DNA from: a virus
Reading direction: 5' to 3' (one strand)
IMG/VR virus record: IMGVR_UViG_3300001472_000092
Coordinates: 4,148 to 30,560 of that record
Length of the DNA stretch: 26,413 bases
Shown: in pieces, positions 24,301 through 26,413 of the stretch
How positions within the stretch are numbered: position 1 is the stretch's first letter
How the letters are laid out: every line of letters begins with the position of its first letter
The notes under the pieces: model-generated
The model's input: only the letters and a program-made list of their open reading frames with translations
Told to the model about the DNA's origin: nothing
Database searches by the model: none
Program-made: the position numbers and the translations under genes

Positions 24301-25020
24301 TTCAGCGCCCCCTCTATATAATGTTACTAAATCTTCTTCAGCTTTAGGCATTTTTTTGTAGCTTTTGGTGGCTTGCTCCGCCCCTTCTTTTAACAACTCT
24401 TCCGCCGCGCCTTTTGCGGCCTTGGCTCCCTTTGCGCCTGGGATAAAGCCTAGTGAGGCCATTGACGTTGCGGCCAAGCGTTGCGCTTGAGTCAGATTAG
24501 GGTTCGAGTCTAAGGACTGCTTTAATATGTCGTAAGCGGCACCCGCTGCCCCAATCGGGTACGAGATGACCTCTGCAGGGAGTGTGGGGCGCTCTTTTAA
24601 GACCGCTCCTGCGATGTCTGCGCCAGTAGGTGTGCCTACTCGAGGTACGGTTGGGTCGATAGCAGGGATGTCTTGCTCTACAGCTCTTTGCTCTGTAGGA
24701 GTCGAGGGCCTAACCGTCGAGCCAGAGGGTATGGATATTGGGCGGTTTAACTTTAGATTTAAGCGCGCTACCAATGCGTCATTCTTAGCCTTTGCAATCC
24801 TGCGCTTTTCTTCCGGGGTCAAGTCTTCGGGGGCAATGTATGGGAGTTCCCGATCATACGCCAAAGACTCATTGTACGCACGCTGCGCTTGACCTTCTGG
24901 AGAAGCCTCAAACTCCTCCTGCTCACGCTTCACGGATGCTTGGCGTTCAAGGTCAATAGGGCTGGGGGCGAACCCTAAGTTTGCGGCTAGTTGCCGAAAA
25001 GAGAAATCACCTGTGGCCAT
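21373..25020 (-). CDS. Large polyvalent-type protein with ADP-ribosyltransferase-like module (1215 aa)
   Basis: The ATG lies one base after the preceding stop, with GAGGAG upstream. Segments seen: 1-220, helical with low complexity; 226-357, an ART-like module with R236 in LYRGG, S247-Y248 in VSYTTPDKKLAKEY and E352 in REVVTF; about 567-675, a beta-rich domain (GGITYDV, GFSVAP, GVWFDKDNNKYVFDVSVVAP) recalling the domain often seen in giant phage polyvalent proteins; about 930-1115, with GPKIGTYGGNLVGM, FDVWQHR and QVQALLWFYEQNMY, like another polyvalent domain; and a Lys/Ala heptad tail after 1190 (tandem repeat). Known polyvalent proteins are often virion-carried and injected into the host, so this one may be too. 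The catalytic role is inferred. The module is bracketed by direct repeats, described separately. Confidence 0.85.
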   Translation of the reverse strand: MATGDFSFRQLAANLGFAPSPIDLERQASVKREQEEFEASPEGQAQRAYNESLAYDRELPYIAPEDLTPEEKRRIAKAKNDALVARLNLKLNRPISIPSGSTVRPSTPTEQRAVEQDIPAIDPTVPRVGTPTGADIAGAVLKERPTLPAEVISYPIGAAGAAYDILKQSLDSNPNLTQAQRLAATSMASLGFIPGAKGAKAAKGAAEELLKEGAEQATKSYKKMPKAEEDLVTLYRGGAEDVDSPVSYTTPDKKLAKEYAEEKETSEILEYKIPKSQIASEDEARNILVGLGYKNANNDGMMHELLDPRFKDEGFYLGDDATKKLVKALEDKGFKAYEALGQSLTSNKPTREVVTFNTKETPEDAFEARAPRGYKKMPRPSSTQVTTLETGDVEDIKSTLEELGFPPAEIERRLNPKEGDPAGLQDLAYLENRAERLTRQKFIDDRLTDIQTRRAAAQTPEGAQQAAETTAQIDTPTYASGIMPLQDAPPSRNVRGLSGVDDVAEQGAELQRRADLDVGLAKDSERRAVDIATLELPDAVRQFAQSRRYNLAPEETAGLAQTIRDNGGITYDVGTKTAKETGFSVAPFKDTELKVDPADFTPDTVRAYAQTMESLLDVDGVHLGVWFDKDNNKYVFDVSVVAPNTDEGRLLAARLAKNGDQDAIFHLDTFDEIDTPDLEVEFGEEILKGATTPEYEALSQVLERVTGRVSPSDTKGLAKQNRLKPQEVEDIRAYHEKMVRSKYKRGEPVSQDILDQYPDIQSPPAPLIALNKAAPEIVADSRASFTVPIVAEDRTLYEILRPDGTPYAKEGQTITNNNIFDFLTDKYEEATGRTTPMPFDDTGLVYLQNTLTEELLSQLEDTKAFMSWYTDDVRDFLDTASQVFPELKNSEVHRMTLLNIASYTSNGLNPVENGRFALASYAELTQKGGMSGRNPFTIKDGRLAGYGTRAPTVQQGLLFYSGRIKKLGLDGAARELLELNSKRGIRQTRQESGVFSPTHAGPGHPVPIGALMPNLYGNGPKIGTYGGNLVGMPGGTFDVWQHRQELTRMGYGRLLQKDAAGKKFLNPDVPALVKTPTITQKVSQQMWKNIGKATNLEDFQVQALLWFYEQNMYRRLGKSSVKSGTMSEGARKFVDILPELRFITPNGYLGDKVTGTKTYSVGVGTNKNRAAMESVRSPRKRAKSGESEFAKAKAAERKAKAAEKKRKAEEAASED
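21412..21450. repeat. Tandem 21-bp period repeat in Lys/Ala tail
   Basis: CTCTGCGGCCTTAGCTTT occurs at 21412-21429 and again at 21433-21450, a period of 21 bases or 7 codons. It encodes a KAKAAE-type heptad at the C-terminus of the 1215-residue protein, giving a basic helical, histone-like tail. Confidence 0.85.
23888..23903. repeat. 16-bp direct repeat, copy 2 (end of ART-like module)
   Basis: GGCATTTTTTTGTAGC, perfect copy of 24347-24362. It encodes residues 374-378 (YKKMP); copy 1 encodes 221-225. In the coding direction copy 1 comes first. Confidence 0.9.
23904..24362 (-). other. AT-rich in-frame segment encoding an ADP-ribosyltransferase-like module
   Basis: By hand count 23941-24360 has 153 G+C in 420 bases (about 36%), while nearby 60-base rows at 23701, 23761 and 24421 give 50, 55 and 60%. 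The encoded segment has LYRGG, SYTT followed by a helix (KKLAKEYAEE), a strand with ILEYKIPKSQIAS and a final REVVTF, an R-S-E-like order seen in ADP-ribosyltransferase folds and in related domains of polyvalent phage proteins. Activity is inferred. Confidence 0.6.
24347..24362. repeat. 16-bp direct repeat, copy 1 (start of ART-like module)
   Basis: GGCATTTTTTTGTAGC, identical to the copy at 23888-23903. The two copies are 459 bases apart, a multiple of three, and both are read in the same frame as (S/G)YKKMP. They bracket an AT-rich segment encoding the ART-like module. Confidence 0.9.
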
Positions 25021-25021
25021 C

Positions 25022-25450
25022 TTAGAGCTCCTCTTCCGGCTCCTCGGTAGCCATCAGGTTCTTCATCACGTCCTCTCGGACTGACTTTCGGACAGGCCCT
25101 GCGCCCATTCCGTCCATTCGCATGGCGGGCATGGTAGCCAGAATCTGCGCTCTCTCCTCAGCCGAGATGGCGGGGCCGGTCATAGGCATCTCTTGCGGGG
25201 GCATCTCTTGCGGAGATGGTGGGTCTTCGCCACGGAGCAGTGTATTTGCCATCGCATCGCCTTGCTCTGCACGACGGCGAATGTCGCGGTCCTGCTCGGC
25301 GTAACGCATGGCCTCACCCATGTCCGAGTCTTCAGAAAGCATGGCGATGTCTTCTGGCGACATAGCAGCTTGTATTTCACGAAGCCGCATAAGCTCCGCT
25401 TCAAGTTCTTGCATTCGCCGCATGTCGTCTAGGGTAAGCCCGTCAGCCAT
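25022..25450 (-). CDS. Acidic helical protein (142 aa), unknown
   Basis: I place the start at ATG 25448-25450 rather than the upstream frame start at 25513, because that extension would lie within the previous gene. GGAGG sits seven bases upstream, and the ATG overlaps the preceding stop by 8 bases. The N-terminal 50 residues form a Glu/Arg/Met-rich helix (MRRMQELEAELMRLREIQAA), followed by a Pro/Met-rich repeat segment (QEMPPQEMPM, about residues 77-87) and an acidic tail. No family is recognised. Its place beside the polyvalent gene suggests an assembly partner or regulator; function unknown. Confidence 0.8.
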   Translation of the reverse strand: MADGLTLDDMRRMQELEAELMRLREIQAAMSPEDIAMLSEDSDMGEAMRYAEQDRDIRRRAEQGDAMANTLLRGEDPPSPQEMPPQEMPMTGPAISAEERAQILATMPAMRMDGMGAGPVRKSVREDVMKNLMATEEPEEEL

Positions 25451-25871
25451 TCTTGGCCTCCACAATAATAGGTGTCTGTTCTTCGATAACGTCGCTAGAA
25501 CTAAAGTAATCACCCCGGAGCTTTTTCGTCTCTCGTTTCACCTGCACTAGAGCAGTCACGATGTCAGAGTAAGTGCTGTCAGGGGCTTCCTCTTTGGTGT
25601 TCTTTGCAGCAATAACCGTGAAGTTCATCTCATGCCACGCGCGAAGTTCTTTTGCGATGGCGGGGGTAATACGCCCCTCCATGAGTGCAGCCATAATCTT
25701 GCAACCAAAGACAACTAAATCGTCGTAAGTTTCAACTTTATGCTCTGCAATAAAATCTGCGACTTCTTTACGTTTGTCCTTGGGAACCAGCAAGAGCCAC
25801 TGCGCGTAATCACTGCCTCCGCCTTCGGGTGGTCGGCCTCGGCCTTGGTTGCTTTTTGTGCGTGGTGGCAT
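25443..25871 (-). CDS. Possible small terminase-like DNA-binding protein (142 aa)
   Basis: A basic N-terminus (PPRTKSNQGRGRPPEGGG), then a helical core DKRKEVADFIAEHKVETYDD, VFGCKIMAALMEGRITPAIA and ELRAWHEMNFTVIAAKN. The GRITPAIAKELRAWHEM phrase reads like the central helix of small terminase or phage adaptor proteins. Size fits. It lies a few genes upstream of the large terminase. No small terminase is otherwise evident, so this is my best candidate, but a regulator or unrelated protein is possible. The start ATG has AGGAG six bases upstream. It follows the window's largest gap (40 bases). Confidence 0.72.
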   Translation of the reverse strand: MPPRTKSNQGRGRPPEGGGSDYAQWLLLVPKDKRKEVADFIAEHKVETYDDLVVFGCKIMAALMEGRITPAIAKELRAWHEMNFTVIAAKNTKEEAPDSTYSDIVTALVQVKRETKKLRGDYFSSSDVIEEQTPIIVEAKNG

Positions 25872-25911
25872 TCGAGCTCCTGTGTGTAACTAAGATGCGG
25901 GACTAACCGAG
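25872..25911 (-). promoter_or_regulatory. Largest intergenic gap; weak promoter candidate region
   Basis: This 40-base stretch is the only spacer above 18 bases in the window and separates a replication gene from the morphogenesis block. On the minus strand a TTGACT (25910-25915, overlapping the primase stop) stands 17 bases before TAGTTA, which matches the -10 consensus at only two of six positions. The ribosome site AGGAG for the 25443-25871 gene lies at its downstream end. I see no stem-loop. The promoter reading is weak. Confidence 0.2.
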
Positions 25912-26413
25912 TCAAGCCTCCGGCTCAGTCCATCCCATTGAGGACGCCATCTTCTTCATAGGCGACTGTGACGCCCGGTCTATGTGCTTAAGGGTTATCC
26001 CTCGCCACACGCGGACAGACTTTCGGTCACCGTTAAAGTTTATCTTGGTGACCTTAGAGCGGAAGTCGCGCTCTGAAAGCTGTCGGCTGAACAGCGAGTA
26101 ACTCTGCGGACGCTGCTTCATGTCCTCACACCACTCGACGTAATCGAGGTAGATTTGCTTCTTGGGAACAGACTTGCCTTTGCCGATAACGCACCTATCC
26201 TCCATGTATTCAGCGAGGACGTCCATCTCCTCACGGTACTCGCTGGTAGCTAGCCTGACTTTGTCGGGAGGCCGGAGTCCGGTTTTCTGCCAGTCGAGGC
26301 AACCTTCGATGAGTCGATTCAAAATGCCTGGGGCTTCTTTCTTCAACTTGTCGAAAAGAAACGGGTCTTTCTTGTCCGGTGTAATTTTTACCCGCCACGG
26401 GATCCTGATGACG
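25912..26413 (-). CDS. P4/D5-type primase-helicase, C-terminal end (truncated at right edge)
   Basis: Frame is open to base 26412 without a start, so the gene continues outside the window; 166 residues are visible. It reads VIRIPWRVKITPDKKDPFLF, then KLKKEAPGILNRLIEGCLDW, then a variable region and a winged-helix-like end (VLAEYMEDRCVIGKG, KKQIYLDYVEWCEDMKQRPQ, SYSLFSRQLSERDF). This is the C-terminal layout of phage/plasmid P4-type and D5-type primase-helicases: the end of the AAA+ helicase domain followed by a winged helix. An internal TTG (26346) would give a shorter product, but it is not a start because the frame continues. Function is confident at the family level; full architecture is not visible. 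Confidence 0.88.
   Translation of the reverse strand, partial: VIRIPWRVKITPDKKDPFLFDKLKKEAPGILNRLIEGCLDWQKTGLRPPDKVRLATSEYREEMDVLAEYMEDRCVIGKGKSVPKKQIYLDYVEWCEDMKQRPQSYSLFSRQLSERDFRSKVTKINFNGDRKSVRVWRGITLKHIDRASQSPMKKMASSMGWTEPEA

Noticed and set aside
25451-25513. Extra N-terminal 21 residues for the 25022-25450 gene
   Set aside because: The extension lies within the upstream gene; the internal ATG has GGAGG at proper spacing and an 8-base overlap that fits the local style.
1-26413. Possible prophage features (integrase, att sites, repressor, tRNA target)
   Set aside because: None was seen in the window. Lifestyle cannot be decided from this piece.

Overview
This window is one uninterrupted morphogenesis block of a tailed double-stranded DNA phage, most likely a short-tailed podovirus. 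All 29 genes I support lie on the minus strand, so transcription runs from the right edge to the left edge. Genes are packed with gaps of 0-18 bases, or with 1-, 4-, 8- or 11-base stop/start overlaps. The only gap larger than 18 bases is the 40 bases at 25872-25911. I see no tRNA, rRNA, CRISPR array, integrase, insertion sequence or convincing terminator, and no stretch over 300 bases without a gene. Several tiny basic proteins (for example at 21005-21184, 20784-21008, 20464-20781 and 12945-13109) look, from memory, like families common in phages of marine bacteria. A marine host is therefore my best guess, but it is an inference.

Layout in transcription order. The right edge holds the C-terminal end of a P4/D5-type primase-helicase (25912-26413, truncated by the window). 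A possible small terminase (25443-25871), a helical acidic protein (25022-25450) and a 1215-residue polyvalent-type protein (21373-25020) follow. Then come four small, mostly basic proteins (20464-21383) and the large terminase (18761-20464). Next are a 62-residue protein, a putative structural protein (17794-18570), a glycine/alanine-rich possible internal virion protein (17017-17781), a 515-residue probable virion protein (15461-17008) and the portal (13655-15451).

A cassette of tiny genes follows (12945-13646). It includes a 28-codon ORF for a lysine-flanked hydrophobic peptide, and its genes are joined by successive 1-base overlaps. After it come a zinc-ribbon protein, an acidic protein, the scaffold, the major capsid protein and a probable decoration protein. 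The tail-end genes are a head-tail connector, a small lysine/proline-tailed protein, a 787-residue beta-propeller-like tail nozzle/hub candidate and two putative minor structural proteins. Last is the first 1172 residues of a giant coiled-coil protein that runs off the left edge.

How they work together. Terminase and portal package DNA into a shell built from capsid protein around the scaffold. The connector and nozzle proteins close the head and form the short tail. The giant protein and the 1215-residue protein are plausible cargo ejected into the host with the DNA. The most interesting observation is inside the 1215-residue protein. An AT-rich (about 36% G+C), 459-base in-frame segment encodes an ADP-ribosyltransferase-like module and is bracketed by a perfect 16-base direct repeat, as if a domain had been inserted by recombination. 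No decisive database search could be run, so functional names rest on motifs, size and gene order.
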